NCBI RefSeq assembly: GCF_003985145.1
Contig: NZ_ML133532.1
Span: 124,001-188,000 of the forward strand
DNA: 64,000 bases
Direction: 5' to 3'
DNA from: Rhizobium anhuiense
GTDB taxonomy: Bacteria > Pseudomonadota > Alphaproteobacteria > Rhizobiales > Rhizobiaceae
Positions 8,114-17,098 of the stretch are shown here, one piece after another. Positions within the stretch are counted from its first letter, which is position 1. Each line of letters begins with the position of its first letter. A model generated the notes under the pieces. That model saw only the letters and a list, made by a program, of their open reading frames with translations, did no database searches and was not told the DNA's origin. The translations under genes and the position numbers were made by a program.

Positions 8114-10645
8114 ATGTTGATTGACAAGATTCTTTCCCGCTTCAGGATCAAGACGAAGGTTTTGATCTTCGTTCTGCCCTTCGTCGTCACCATTTCGGCG
8201 GTAGGCCTGACGGGCCTCTACGCTTCCGGACTTCTGCAGGGCCGCATGGAAATATCCAACAGCGTGCTGCAGTCGCTGAGCGGCTTCAAGGATCTCTACG
8301 GTTCGATGGACGATTTCCTGCGCGTCACCAGCCCGGAGGCACGCGAAAAGCTGACCGCGGAACTGAAGACCCAGCAGGGCGTGCTCGACCGGACGCTGAA
8401 CCAGGTCGGTGAAGAGGCCGCCGGCCGCGACAGCCTTGCAGAGGCATCGCACCGCACCAAGGACATATCGGGCGTCGTCGACAAGCTCTGGGCCCTGCAT
8501 GAGCAGGAACAGGCCTTGCATGAGCAGATCGATGCCGCACAGAAGAGCCTGATCAGCACCCGTTTCACGGTCTCCTACCAGGCCGAGGAATTGCAGACCG
8601 CGCTCCAGAACGACGAGGGCGCCGCCACCATCACGCTGCGCACCGCCGACCGCCTGCTGAAGGGCGGCGACTTCCTCGGCACCGTCGCCAGCGGCTACAG
8701 CAAGCCACAAACGCCGCAGGACAAGATCGCCTTCATCAACGGACAGATGCCTGCGATCATCAAAGCCCAGCGGCAGATCGCCATTTCGGTTCCGACCAAC
8801 CAGAAGAACGTCATCGACGCGCTGACCGCAACCATCGACAGCATCAAGGCGATCGCCCAGCTGCCCGCTCCGACCGACGAGGACATCGCCGAACTCGGCC
8901 GTCTCGTGTCGCGCTTCCGCCAGACCTCGACCTATACGCAGCTGACGGCAACGCAGAAGATGCGCGAGGCGACTCAGCGTTTCGCCGAGCTCGAGGGCCG
9001 CATCGCCCAGACCAACTCCGTCCTTCAGGATACGCGGCGGCTGGAAAACTCCGTCTATGCGCTGCAGATCGTCCTTTCCGATTTCCTCTCCAACTCCAGC
9101 AAGGATAATCTCGTACGCCTGCAGCAGCAGGCCGGCACGCTTGGCAAGGATATGCAGGTGCTGACCACCAGCGCCAAGGGCATGGGCTTTGCCGAAGGCA
9201 TATCGGGCGCGATCCAGCCGGCGCTCGACGCCATTTCCGGCGGCGGCTCGAAGATCGTCGATACGATCAGCGAGCGCGTCACCGCCTATGCCGCCGCCCG
9301 CCAGGAGCTCGACCAGATCTGGACGAAGCTGACCGATTTCGCCGAGCTGCAGAAGCAGACGGCCGGCACCGAGCGCACCCAGGCAAACAGCATCTCGGTC
9401 ATGACCACCGGTCTCGGCATCCTCCTGTCGATCCTCGGCGGCATCGCCCTGGTGCTGACGCTGCAGCGCCCGATCAGCCAGATCACCGCCGCCATGCGCC
9501 GCATTGCCGAAGGGGCGCTGGAAACCAGCATCTCGGGCGAGCAGCGTCATGATGAAATCGGCGACATGGCCCGCGCGCTCGGCATCTTCAAGGAAAACGC
9601 CATCTCGAAGATTCGCATCGAGGAGCAGAGCGACGAGGAGCGTGCCGCCGCCGAACATGAGCGCCAGCGCAACGACGCCGAAAAGCACGAGATGGATCGT
9701 CAGATCGAATTTGCGGTCAACGCACTTGCCGCCGGCCTCGAACGCATGTCGCAGGGCGATATCTCGACGACGATCGAAACGCCGTTCATCGGCCGTCTCG
9801 AACAGCTGCGCCAGGATTTCAACGGTTCGATGATGCGCCTGCAGGCGACGATGAGCCAGATCCGCGACAATGTCGAACTGATCCAGGGCAACGGCAACCA
9901 GATGGCCCAGTCGGCCGAGGATCTGTCCAAGCGCACCGAGCAGCAGGCTGCCTCGCTCGAAGAGACCGCGGCCGCCGTCGACGAGATCACCGTCACGGTC
10001 CGTTCGTCGGCCGAACGCGCCAAGGATGCCGACCAGATCGTCCGCCAGGCCAAGCGCAGCGCCGACGATTCCGCGGTCGTCGTCAGCAATGCGATCGACG
10101 CGATGGGCCGCATCGAGGATGCCTCGCGCCAGATCGAGCAGATCATCGGCGTCATCGACGAGATCGCCTTCCAGACCAACCTCCTGGCGCTCAACGCCGG
10201 CATCGAGGCGGCGCGCGCCGGTGAAGCCGGCAAGGGCTTCGCGGTGGTGGCGATGGAAGTCCGCGAACTGGCCCAGCGCTCCGCAGCCGCGGCGCAGGAG
10301 ATCAAGGGGCTGATCAACAAGTCGACCAACGAGGTCAATTCCGGCTCGCAGTTCGTGCAGGAGACCGGCACGGTGCTTGCCAAGATCAGCGCCCAGATCG
10401 TCACGATCAGCCAGCATGTCGAGATGATCGCCCGCGCCAGCCACGACCAGTCCAACGCGCTGCAGAGCGTCAACGCGACCGTCAACCAGATGGACCAGAT
10501 GACGCAGCAGAACGCCGCCATGGTGGAAGAGACGACCGCCGCCAGCCGCGAACTGGCCGACGAGGCCGATTCGCTGCGCCGGCTGATCCAGCAGTTCAAG
10601 ATCGACGGCGAGGCAGCCGCCACGCCGGTCTACCGCGCCGCCTGA
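8114..10645 (+). CDS. Methyl-accepting chemotaxis protein with a long helical periplasmic domain
   Basis: 843-residue inner-membrane chemoreceptor. TM1 is about residues 17-38 and TM2 about 427-452, leaving a periplasmic region of nearly 390 residues that reads as heptad-rich helices without a Cache fold. HAMP follows at about 453-505, then a second HAMP-like stretch and the signalling hairpin. Its tip, EIAFQTNLLALNAGIEAARAG, is the strictly conserved CheA/CheW contact. No C-terminal CheR-binding pentapeptide is visible. The long all-helical sensor resembles what I recall for Sinorhizobium meliloti McpZ. The ligand cannot be inferred. A hairpin terminator follows. Confidence 0.93.
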   Translation: MLIDKILSRFRIKTKVLIFVLPFVVTISAVGLTGLYASGLLQGRMEISNSVLQSLSGFKDLYGSMDDFLRVTSPEAREKLTAELKTQQGVLDRTLNQVGEEAAGRDSLAEASHRTKDISGVVDKLWALHEQEQALHEQIDAAQKSLISTRFTVSYQAEELQTALQNDEGAATITLRTADRLLKGGDFLGTVASGYSKPQTPQDKIAFINGQMPAIIKAQRQIAISVPTNQKNVIDALTATIDSIKAIAQLPAPTDEDIAELGRLVSRFRQTSTYTQLTATQKMREATQRFAELEGRIAQTNSVLQDTRRLENSVYALQIVLSDFLSNSSKDNLVRLQQQAGTLGKDMQVLTTSAKGMGFAEGISGAIQPALDAISGGGSKIVDTISERVTAYAAARQELDQIWTKLTDFAELQKQTAGTERTQANSISVMTTGLGILLSILGGIALVLTLQRPISQITAAMRRIAEGALETSISGEQRHDEIGDMARALGIFKENAISKIRIEEQSDEERAAAEHERQRNDAEKHEMDRQIEFAVNALAAGLERMSQGDISTTIETPFIGRLEQLRQDFNGSMMRLQATMSQIRDNVELIQGNGNQMAQSAEDLSKRTEQQAASLEETAAAVDEITVTVRSSAERAKDADQIVRQAKRSADDSAVVVSNAIDAMGRIEDASRQIEQIIGVIDEIAFQTNLLALNAGIEAARAGEAGKGFAVVAMEVRELAQRSAAAAQEIKGLINKSTNEVNSGSQFVQETGTVLAKISAQIVTISQHVEMIARASHDQSNALQSVNATVNQMDQMTQQNAAMVEETTAASRELADEADSLRRLIQQFKIDGEAAATPVYRAA

Positions 10646-10671
10646 TCGCCGGCCGACCCCGTCTTCATGCG

Positions 10672-10702
10672 AACGGCCCCGGACTTTCCGGGGCCGTTGC
10701 TG
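10672..10702 (+). terminator. Rho-independent terminator after the first chemoreceptor
   Basis: 11-base perfect stem AACGGCCCCGG (10672-10682) and CCGGGGCCGTT (10688-10698) around an ACTTT loop, 27 bases after the stop codon. The T-run is weak (GCTGTTTATG), so it may work mainly as a 3' stabiliser. Confidence 0.65.
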
Positions 10703-10904
10703 TTTATGCCGAGAAATCGCGCTTCGATTGAAGAGATTTGAACGGTAGGAGAATAGCCTTGAATGTCCGCCAGTCTGTCGAGCCACAATGGTCAGAAAAC
10801 GTCTAAAAACGAGACCGGCGAATATCTCCCGCAGCCCTGATTTACGGAAAATTTTCCTTAACGCTTTTGGCTTAATCTAGCCTTGGTTTATCCCGGGGGT
10901 TTTG

Positions 10905-12752
10905 ATGCTGCGCCTTTTCTCGACGTCGATCGTACGCCAGATCGTTGCGATCACATTGTTTCTGCTGGCGATCAGCACGGCCGCTATCGTCGGCGTGACC
11001 TATTATAATTTGAGCAATCATGTCATGGACGGGGCGATCTCCGACGCGAAAGAGGCCGCCCGCGCGATGGCCGTCCTCTACGGCGCGGCCGATCAGGGCG
11101 CAAAGATCGAGCTGAAGGACAATCAGCTCTCTGCCGTGACGGAAGACGCCATTCCCGCACTTGCCGATCATTCGCTGGTCGACCGCACGGCGCAGTCGAT
11201 TGCCGGTGTCGCGACCATCTTCCAAAAGCAGGGCAGCGACTACGTCCGCATATCCACGAACGTCAAGAAGGAAAACGGCGATCGTGCCGTCGGCACCAAG
11301 CTCGCAGCCGAGCACCCTGCCCAGCCGGTTCTCGCCAAGGGTGAGGCCTATTACGGCCCGGCGGTGCTTTTCGGCCGCCAGTTCATCACCGGTTACTTTC
11401 CCATCAAGAATGCATCGAACGCCAATGTCGGCATTCTCTTCATCGGCATTCCGATGGAGGTCTATTACCAGCGCCTGAATGAGCTGCAGATCCTGGTTCT
11501 CGGCATCGGCGCCATCGTCATGCTGATCGTCGGCGTTGTCGCCTTCTACGCGATCCGCCTGTCGGTGAAGCCTTTGCAGGCGTTGACTGCGAGCGTCCAT
11601 TCGATCTCCGCGGGCGATCTTGAGGGCACCATCCCTTGCGTCGCCAAGAAGAACGAGTTCGGCGACATCGGCCGGGCCCTGGCGCTTTTCCGCGACAGTG
11701 CCCGGGCGCGGCGCGATCTGGAAACCCAGGCTGCCGAACAGCGCGCTCTGAGCGATGCCGAACGCGCCAGGAACGATGCCGACAAGCGCTCCCTTGACGG
11801 CCAGATCGACTTTGCCGTCAACCAGCTTGCCGCCGGCCTGGGGCGCCTGTCGCAGGGCGATGTCTCGCAGACGATCGGCACGCCTTTCGTCGGCCGGCTG
11901 GAGCAGCTGCGCGTCGATTTCAACGCCTCACTCCTGCGGCTTCAGGATACGCTCTCCGGTATCCGCGACAGCGCCTCGACGATCCAGCGCAACAGCAGCG
12001 CCGTCTCCGTCTCTGCCGGTGAGCTCTCGAAGCGCACCGAGGCGCAGGCGGCAAACCTCGAAGAGACCGCGGCCGCGGTGGAAGAAATCACCGTCACGGT
12101 TCGGTCTTCCGCCGAGCGTGCCCGTGAAGCCAACAATGTCGTGGCTGCGACCAAGAGGACGGCCGACAATTCCGGCGCCGTGGTCGGCGATGCCGTCGCC
12201 GCGATGGAGCGCATCGAAGAGGCCTCGCAGCGCATCGAGCAGATCATCGAGGTGATCGACGACATCGCCTTCCAGACCAATCTTCTGGCGTTGAATGCCG
12301 GCATCGAGGCGGCGCGCGCCGGCGAGGCGGGCAAGGGTTTTGCCGTCGTCGCCCAGGAGGTCCGCGAACTCGCCCAACGTTCGGCCGATGCGGCGCGCGA
12401 GATCAAGTCGCTGATCGAGACATCGAGCCGGGAAGTCACGGCAGGTTCCGAATTGGTCCAGAAGACCGGCAGCGTCCTTGCCTCGATCAGCCAGGAGATC
12501 ATCGCCATCAGCGGCCATGTCGAGACCATCGCCACTGCGAGCCGGGATCAGTCGGCGGCGCTGCAGGAGGTCAACGGTTCCGTCAACGCCATGGACCAGA
12601 TGACCCAGAAGAACGCGTCGATGGTGGCCGAGACGACGCAGGCAAGCCGCCTGCTCGCCGGCGAGGCCGATACGCTGATGGCGCTGATCGAGCGGTTCCG
12701 CATCGTCGCAGAAACCGCACCTGCTCATCTCGGGGCAAGAAGGGTCGCCTGA
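10905..12752 (+). CDS. Methyl-accepting chemotaxis protein with a Cache-type sensor
   Basis: 615-residue chemoreceptor. TM1 is about residues 8-30, a periplasmic sensor of about 155 residues follows, TM2 is about 194-216, then HAMP and the cytoplasmic hairpin with DIAFQTNLLALNAGIEAARAG. The sensor (YYNLSNHVMDGA, later GPAVLFGRQFITGYFPI) resembles Cache_3-Cache_2/sCache domains that bind small carboxylates or amines; the ligand is unknown. The start is the ATG at 10905 after a GGGGG ribosome site; a TTG just before it is less likely. Its last 28 bases overlap the convergent small gene at 12725. Signalling-domain residues closely match the preceding receptor, suggesting they share a common CheA array. 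Confidence 0.93.
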   Translation: MLRLFSTSIVRQIVAITLFLLAISTAAIVGVTYYNLSNHVMDGAISDAKEAARAMAVLYGAADQGAKIELKDNQLSAVTEDAIPALADHSLVDRTAQSIAGVATIFQKQGSDYVRISTNVKKENGDRAVGTKLAAEHPAQPVLAKGEAYYGPAVLFGRQFITGYFPIKNASNANVGILFIGIPMEVYYQRLNELQILVLGIGAIVMLIVGVVAFYAIRLSVKPLQALTASVHSISAGDLEGTIPCVAKKNEFGDIGRALALFRDSARARRDLETQAAEQRALSDAERARNDADKRSLDGQIDFAVNQLAAGLGRLSQGDVSQTIGTPFVGRLEQLRVDFNASLLRLQDTLSGIRDSASTIQRNSSAVSVSAGELSKRTEAQAANLEETAAAVEEITVTVRSSAERAREANNVVAATKRTADNSGAVVGDAVAAMERIEEASQRIEQIIEVIDDIAFQTNLLALNAGIEAARAGEAGKGFAVVAQEVRELAQRSADAAREIKSLIETSSREVTAGSELVQKTGSVLASISQEIIAISGHVETIATASRDQSAALQEVNGSVNAMDQMTQKNASMVAETTQASRLLAGEADTLMALIERFRIVAETAPAHLGARRVA

Positions 12753-12961
12753 ACCGTACGGTCGCAGCTGCCGCAGGATTGCACTGCGGCCTTGCGGGGC
12801 TTTCTCAGATAGAGATCAAGCGACGTCAGCCAGCCGCCGAAACGAATGAGGCTGTTGTCTCCGAACTCGGCATAGAATCTGTCCTCGTCTGCCCTGGAGT
12901 CGCATCGTCTGCCGGAATGTCGATATCCGATAGTGCCTGCGATGGTCATCATGTCGATCAT
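12725..12961 (-). CDS. Small uncharacterised protein (78 aa) divergent from a LysR gene
   Basis: Reads leftward from ATG at 12961 (MIDMMTIAGTIGYRHSGRRC) with a strong ribosome site, AGGAAAGG, eight bases upstream; in-frame upstream ATG codons lack such a site. The 78-residue product is basic, with Cys20 and a CGSC motif near residue 63, and a tryptophan-containing FGGWLTSLDLYL segment. No family recognised. It overlaps the chemoreceptor 3' end by 28 bases and starts 90 bases from a divergent LysR-type regulator, the usual layout for a LysR target. Confidence 0.55.
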   Translation of the reverse strand: MIDMMTIAGTIGYRHSGRRCDSRADEDRFYAEFGDNSLIRFGGWLTSLDLYLRKPRKAAVQSCGSCDRTVQATLLAPR

Positions 12962-13051
12962 GGCAATGTCCTTTCCTATGTCAGACATCACCTGATCTAG
13001 GCATCGAATTTCTCTTTATAAACGGGGAAAATCCCGCTATGTTTTTCACCA

Positions 13052-13921
13052 ATGAAAAACGCAAGTTGGGATTCCTATCAGCTTTTCCTGCAGGTCGCCC
13101 GGCTCGGCGGCTTGACCGGGGCAAGCACCGCAAGCGGACTGAGCCCGGCAACCGTCGGCCGTCGCATGCTCGATCTCGAACAGGAGATCGGCCGCGCATT
13201 GTTTTCGCGCAGCCAGACCGGATATCGTCTGACACACGATGGCCAGGCGCTGCTCGATCACCTTCAGGAGATGGAGGCCGCCGCCCGCAAGGTGGCGGCG
13301 TGGCGGCAATCCGGCGAGGGCGGCACGACCGTCAGGGTCGCCGCCGGCACCTGGCTCGCCTGGCTGCTGACCGAGAATTTTACCGCAATCCGCATGCCGG
13401 GCGACGCCTTCGCCATTTCGCTGACCATCGGCGAGGCGCGGGCAAGCCTTGCCTATCGCGAGAGCGATATCGGTATTCGCGCCTTCGAGCCCGAGGAGGC
13501 CAATCTCGCCGCACGTCAGCTCGGGGAGGTGGCCTATGCCGTCTATATCAGACGCAACACTGCCGAGACCGACGAGCGCTGGATTGCGGTTGCCGAGGAG
13601 GAGGCGATATCGGCCTATCTGCGCTGGCCGCACGCCCATGCCGCGACAGGGATCGTCGCCACCGTCAATCGGCCGCGTTCGCTGCCGGATCTGGTGCGCG
13701 CCGGCGCCGGCAAGACCGTGCTTCCCTGTTTCGTCGGCGATCTCCATCCTGAATTGCAGCGGCACGGCGGCGAATTGCCGGAATTGCGCCATCGGCAATG
13801 GATCGTCATGAATGCCGAGGACCGCCATCGCCCGGAGATCCGCACGGTCGCCGACCGCATGGCCAAGCTCATCAGAAGTTATGCCGATCTCTTCGCCGGA
13901 AAACGGCCGAGCCGAGGTTAG
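13052..13921 (+). CDS. LysR-family transcriptional regulator
   Basis: 289 residues. The N-terminal winged helix-turn-helix is at about 6-65 (SYQLFLQVARLGGLTGASTA, then GLSPATVGRRMLDLEQEIG), followed by a shortened effector-binding domain. The GRRM recognition helix belongs to a LysR subgroup common in rhizobia. It is divergent from the 78-codon gene at 12961 with 90 bases between starts, so it probably regulates itself and that gene. The inducer is unknown. A rhizobial repeat begins two bases after the stop. Confidence 0.85.
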   Translation: MKNASWDSYQLFLQVARLGGLTGASTASGLSPATVGRRMLDLEQEIGRALFSRSQTGYRLTHDGQALLDHLQEMEAAARKVAAWRQSGEGGTTVRVAAGTWLAWLLTENFTAIRMPGDAFAISLTIGEARASLAYRESDIGIRAFEPEEANLAARQLGEVAYAVYIRRNTAETDERWIAVAEEEAISAYLRWPHAHAATGIVATVNRPRSLPDLVRAGAGKTVLPCFVGDLHPELQRHGGELPELRHRQWIVMNAEDRHRPEIRTVADRMAKLIRSYADLFAGKRPSRG

Positions 13922-13922
13922 A

Positions 13923-13988
13923 ACATGTCGCGCCAAAGTGTGCAGCGGTTCTGCAATAACGACATGTGTAAAAACAAAGACTTAAAGC
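13923..13988 (+). repeat. Rhizobial intergenic repeat, copy B
   Basis: About 66 bases beginning ACATGTCGC, aligning with 7461-7524 with scattered substitutions and two extra bases. Starts two bases after the LysR stop codon. The conserved sub-blocks CAGCGG, AACGAC and ACAAAGAC appear in the same order as in copy A. Confidence 0.6.
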
Positions 13989-14032
13989 GTGGCAAGCGCA
14001 TCTGAACGATCGCGACGCGCTCGAGCAAAAAG

Positions 14033-15166
14033 CTACGGCATCAACCGGCGCACCAGCGCCACCTGGCTGTTCACCCCGAGCTTGGAATAGATGCTCTTGA
14101 GATGCGAGCGGGCCGTCTCATAGCTGACATCATGCGTCGTGGCGGCTTCACGCAGTGAAAGCCCGTCGGCAATCGCCGAGGCGATCCGCATCTCGGCCGC
14201 CGTCAACTGGTTGCTGCGCGCTAGCGCCTCGTTGATATCGCTCCTCAGCGCCATGCCTGTGCGCTCGATGATCAGTGCGATCGTCGGACCTTCCAGGAAG
14301 GCGGTGATGAAATCCGATTGCAGCCTGACGAGCGTGCATCTGACGCTGCCGGCTTTCGTCTTGACGAGCGTCGTCGATGGTGGCGGGCTTACGGCTGAAT
14401 GATGATGACGGCTCAGCATATCGAGCCGGGCGCCCAGCGCCGGATCACGGATGACGAGGTGTCCGGATGGGCCGGTGCCGACGCAGCTGCCCTCGGCGAG
14501 CATCCGCTCCGCCACTCTGTTGAGCGAGCGGATCTGCTGGTTCTCGCCGAGATAGACGATGCCGGCGCCGATCGCATCGAAGAGCGCCAGCCCGTTTTCA
14601 TCATTCTCGGGATCGCGGCGATCGCGTCGTATGAAATCGAAGGCGCGTCTGAGATGCGGGGCGAGATCGCTCAGCAGGTCGGCATTCACCCGGTTGTTGT
14701 CGGGATCGGCCGAAGAGGTCAGCGTCGACAAATTGAAGGAGCGACCATTCTCCCGCATGATGGTGACGCCGACACTGCTTTCGCAGCCGATGCTGCGGAC
14801 GAAGTCATTGTAGAATTCGGTCTTGATGAGATCGCTCCTCGGCAGCATCTGCTCGGCGATGACGCCGAGGCCGACCGGCCGGACAGCGGCCTTGGGCATC
14901 CACGGATTGATCCTCGCATAGTAGTGGTTATAGGCTTCGGCTTCCGTACCCTGAATGCCTGAAGCAAGCGACAGGCCGCCGGTGCGGGCGATGGCATCGT
15001 GGAAGAACAGCGTGGATTTCGCATCCGGCATCGTCCCGTTCAAAGCGTCGAGAAACGTCTGCCACGTCGTCTCGCCGAACAGGGCGGCGTAGATCAGATC
15101 GGTCAAGGCTTCGAGTTTGGGGTGCGGCGCGCCGGGCATGGGCAATTCCGTTCGAAGATGCGCCAT
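14033..15166 (-). CDS. LuxR-type helix-turn-helix regulator
   Basis: 377 residues from ATG at 15166 (MAHLRTELPMPG); the ATG at 15139 is an alternative, and the longer frame to 15304 lacks support. The C-terminal 65 residues form a LuxR/GerE helix-turn-helix (LTAAEMRIASAIADGLSLRE, then TARSHLKSIYSKLGVNSQ). The N-terminal 300 residues include a PAS-like part around IGAGIVYLGENQQIRSLNRV. There is no autoinducer-binding domain like LuxR itself, so this is a one-component sensor-regulator with unknown signal. It is separated from the small gene upstream of it (15362) by about 200 bases. Confidence 0.8.
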   Translation of the reverse strand: MAHLRTELPMPGAPHPKLEALTDLIYAALFGETTWQTFLDALNGTMPDAKSTLFFHDAIARTGGLSLASGIQGTEAEAYNHYYARINPWMPKAAVRPVGLGVIAEQMLPRSDLIKTEFYNDFVRSIGCESSVGVTIMRENGRSFNLSTLTSSADPDNNRVNADLLSDLAPHLRRAFDFIRRDRRDPENDENGLALFDAIGAGIVYLGENQQIRSLNRVAERMLAEGSCVGTGPSGHLVIRDPALGARLDMLSRHHHSAVSPPPSTTLVKTKAGSVRCTLVRLQSDFITAFLEGPTIALIIERTGMALRSDINEALARSNQLTAAEMRIASAIADGLSLREAATTHDVSYETARSHLKSIYSKLGVNSQVALVRRLMP

Positions 15167-15361
15167 TATGGCCCGACTAGGCGGCGGTGACAATTGCATC
15201 AAATTGTAAAGGGCGTGCAGGCGCATCGCGCCACCCGGCGCCCAAGCCCCAAATCGGGACGGGTTTTCGAAAGGAATGAGCGCCCGCGCGTCTCTCCGAT
15301 GCACAGGCGCTCCGATTGGGAAATGCGGGCCGACACGGCAGCCCGCCGCTGGTCGTCTTCG

Positions 15362-15598
15362 TCAATGCCGGTTGGTGACGACGACCGGAATCAGCAGGTC
15401 GCCCCAGTTGCCGTCGCCGCCGTGATGACGGGCCGAGCGCACCAGTTCGACCGAGACGCCGGCCTCGACGGCTTTCATGACCGATTGGTTCAGCCGGTGC
15501 AGGTCGTTGGCGAGCATGCGGATCGTCGTCTGCTGATCCTCGCTCATGCTGGTCGTCTGCTCTTCGGCCCGTTCCCGGACGCGTGTGATGGATGCCAT
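15362..15598 (-). CDS. Small conserved-looking protein (78 aa) downstream of aceA
   Basis: 78 residues beginning MASITRVRERAEEQTTSMSE and ending with GDGNWGDLLIPVVVTNRH. A very strong ribosome site, GAGGAGGAGAATATC, precedes the ATG. The middle (LANDLHRLNQSVMKAVEAG) is probably a helix. It follows aceA by 21 bases in the same direction, so it is probably cotranscribed with isocitrate lyase. No family recognised; no cysteines or membrane segment. Confidence 0.7.
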   Translation of the reverse strand: MASITRVRERAEEQTTSMSEDQQTTIRMLANDLHRLNQSVMKAVEAGVSVELVRSARHHGGDGNWGDLLIPVVVTNRH

Positions 15599-15619
15599 GA
15601 TATTCTCCTCCTCTTCGGG

Positions 15620-16909
15620 TTATTCCGCAGCCGGCTTGAACTGCGCATGTTCAGTTGAATCGTGCATCGCGGTGGTCGAAGACCGACCGCCGGTGATGGC
15701 GAGCGACACGGCGTCGAAATAGCCGGTGCCGACCTCGCGCTGATGTTTGGTGGCGGTATAGCCGTTGACCTCGGCGGCGAATTCCGCCTGTTGCAGCTCG
15801 GAATAGGCCGACATCTGCCGCTGCCGGTAGCCGCGCGCCAGTTCGTACATGCCGAAGTTCAGCTGGTGGAAGCCGGCGAGCGTGATGAACTGGAACTTGT
15901 AGCCCATTGCGCCGAGTTCGCGCTGGAACCGTGCGATCGTCGCCTCGTCGAGGTTCTTCTTCCAGTTGAAGGAGGGCGAGCAATTATAGGCGAGCAGCTT
16001 GCCGGGGTAGACCTTGTGCACGCCTTCGGCAAAGCGCCGCGCCTGCTCGAGGTCCGGCTTCGAGGTTTCGCACCAGATGAGATCGCAATGCGGCGCATAG
16101 GCGACGGCGCGCGCGATGCAGGGCTCGATGCCGTTTCTGACCTGATAGAAGCCTTCGACCGTGCGGCCGGCATCATAGTCGACGAAGGGCTGGTCGCGCT
16201 CGTCGATGTCTGAGGTCAGCAGCTTTGCCGCCTCCGCGTCGGTGCGGGCGATGACCAGCGTCGCAACGCCCATGACGTCGGCGGCAAGCCGAGCGGCATC
16301 GAGATTGCGGATATGAGCGGCCGTCGGGATCAGCACCTTGCCGCCGAGATGGCCGCATTTCTTCTCCGAAGCGAGCTGGTCCTCGAAATGAACGCCGGCG
16401 GCACCCGCCTCGATATAGGCCTTCATGATTTCGAAGGCGTTGAGCGGTCCGCCGAAGCCCGCTTCCGCATCGGCAACGATCGGGGCGAACCAGGTCTCGA
16501 CGGAAAGTCCCTGGGCTTCCGCGGTCTCGATCTGATCGGCGCGCTGCAGCGTGCGGTTGATGCGCTTGGCAAGCTCCGGACCGGCATTGGCCGGATAGAG
16601 GGACTGGTCGGGATACATCGCCGATGCCGTATTGGCGTCGGCCGCCACCTGCCAGCCGGAGAGATAGATCGCCTTCAGCCCGGCGCGCACCATCTGCATG
16701 GCCTGATTGCCGGAAAGTGCGCCGAGCGCATTGACGAAATCCTCCTGGTGAATGAGCCGCCACAACCGGTCCGCCCCCATTTCGGCCAGCGTATGGCGCA
16801 GCGCCACCGAGCCCCTGAGCCGCTGCACGTCGTCGGCCGAGTAGGGTCTCTCAATGCCGTCGAAACGATTAGCTGATGCGTTTGGGACAAGTTTGTAAAA
16901 ATCGGTCAT
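15620..16909 (-). CDS. aceA: Isocitrate lyase
   Basis: Cleaves isocitrate to glyoxylate and succinate, first step of the glyoxylate shunt for growth on acetate, fatty acids or polyhydroxybutyrate. 429 residues, near the standard short bacterial form. The active-site signature KKCGH is at residues 183-187 with catalytic Cys185, and the metal-binding VADAEAGFGG is near 145. The start is ATG at 16909 (MTDFYKLVPNASANRFDG) preceded by GGAGAGC; the longer frame to 17791 overlaps the divergent regulator and is not real. Probably cotranscribed with the small gene at 15362 and controlled by the divergent ScfR-like protein. Confidence 0.97.
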   Translation of the reverse strand: MTDFYKLVPNASANRFDGIERPYSADDVQRLRGSVALRHTLAEMGADRLWRLIHQEDFVNALGALSGNQAMQMVRAGLKAIYLSGWQVAADANTASAMYPDQSLYPANAGPELAKRINRTLQRADQIETAEAQGLSVETWFAPIVADAEAGFGGPLNAFEIMKAYIEAGAAGVHFEDQLASEKKCGHLGGKVLIPTAAHIRNLDAARLAADVMGVATLVIARTDAEAAKLLTSDIDERDQPFVDYDAGRTVEGFYQVRNGIEPCIARAVAYAPHCDLIWCETSKPDLEQARRFAEGVHKVYPGKLLAYNCSPSFNWKKNLDEATIARFQRELGAMGYKFQFITLAGFHQLNFGMYELARGYRQRQMSAYSELQQAEFAAEVNGYTATKHQREVGTGYFDAVSLAITGGRSSTTAMHDSTEHAQFKPAAE

Positions 16910-17048
16910 GCTGCTCTCCTCACTAAAAGCCGATAAAGGGTGGTGCATGACAAGATTGACAATATGAGCCGCTATGACCAGAAAAACCTTTGATTTCCTG
17001 CTCGGAAAGAGGTTAAGATGACGAGGATTGACAGAGCGGCGCTGTGAA

Positions 17049-17067
17049 TTTGTAAAATTTTGTAAAC
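17049..17067. promoter_or_regulatory. Tandem TTTGTAAA repeats, candidate ScfR/RamB operator
   Basis: Two direct copies, TTTGTAAAA (17049-17057) and TTTGTAAAC (17059-17067), exactly 10 bases apart and about 30 bases before the regulator start, between it and aceA. The same core occurs once more at 16892-16900 within the first aceA codons. Corynebacterial RamB, of the same regulator family, binds AAACTTTGCAAA-like sites in glyoxylate genes; assignment here is inference. Confidence 0.45.
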
Positions 17068-17098
17068 ACTGCGCTCCTAGCCTGTCAAAGGGTGTGAC

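Noticed and set aside
8033..10786. 917-codon minus-strand frame opposite the first chemoreceptor
   Set aside because: Mirror of the chemoreceptor frame; repetitive Leu/Asp/Arg composition, no ribosome site, covers an obvious real gene.
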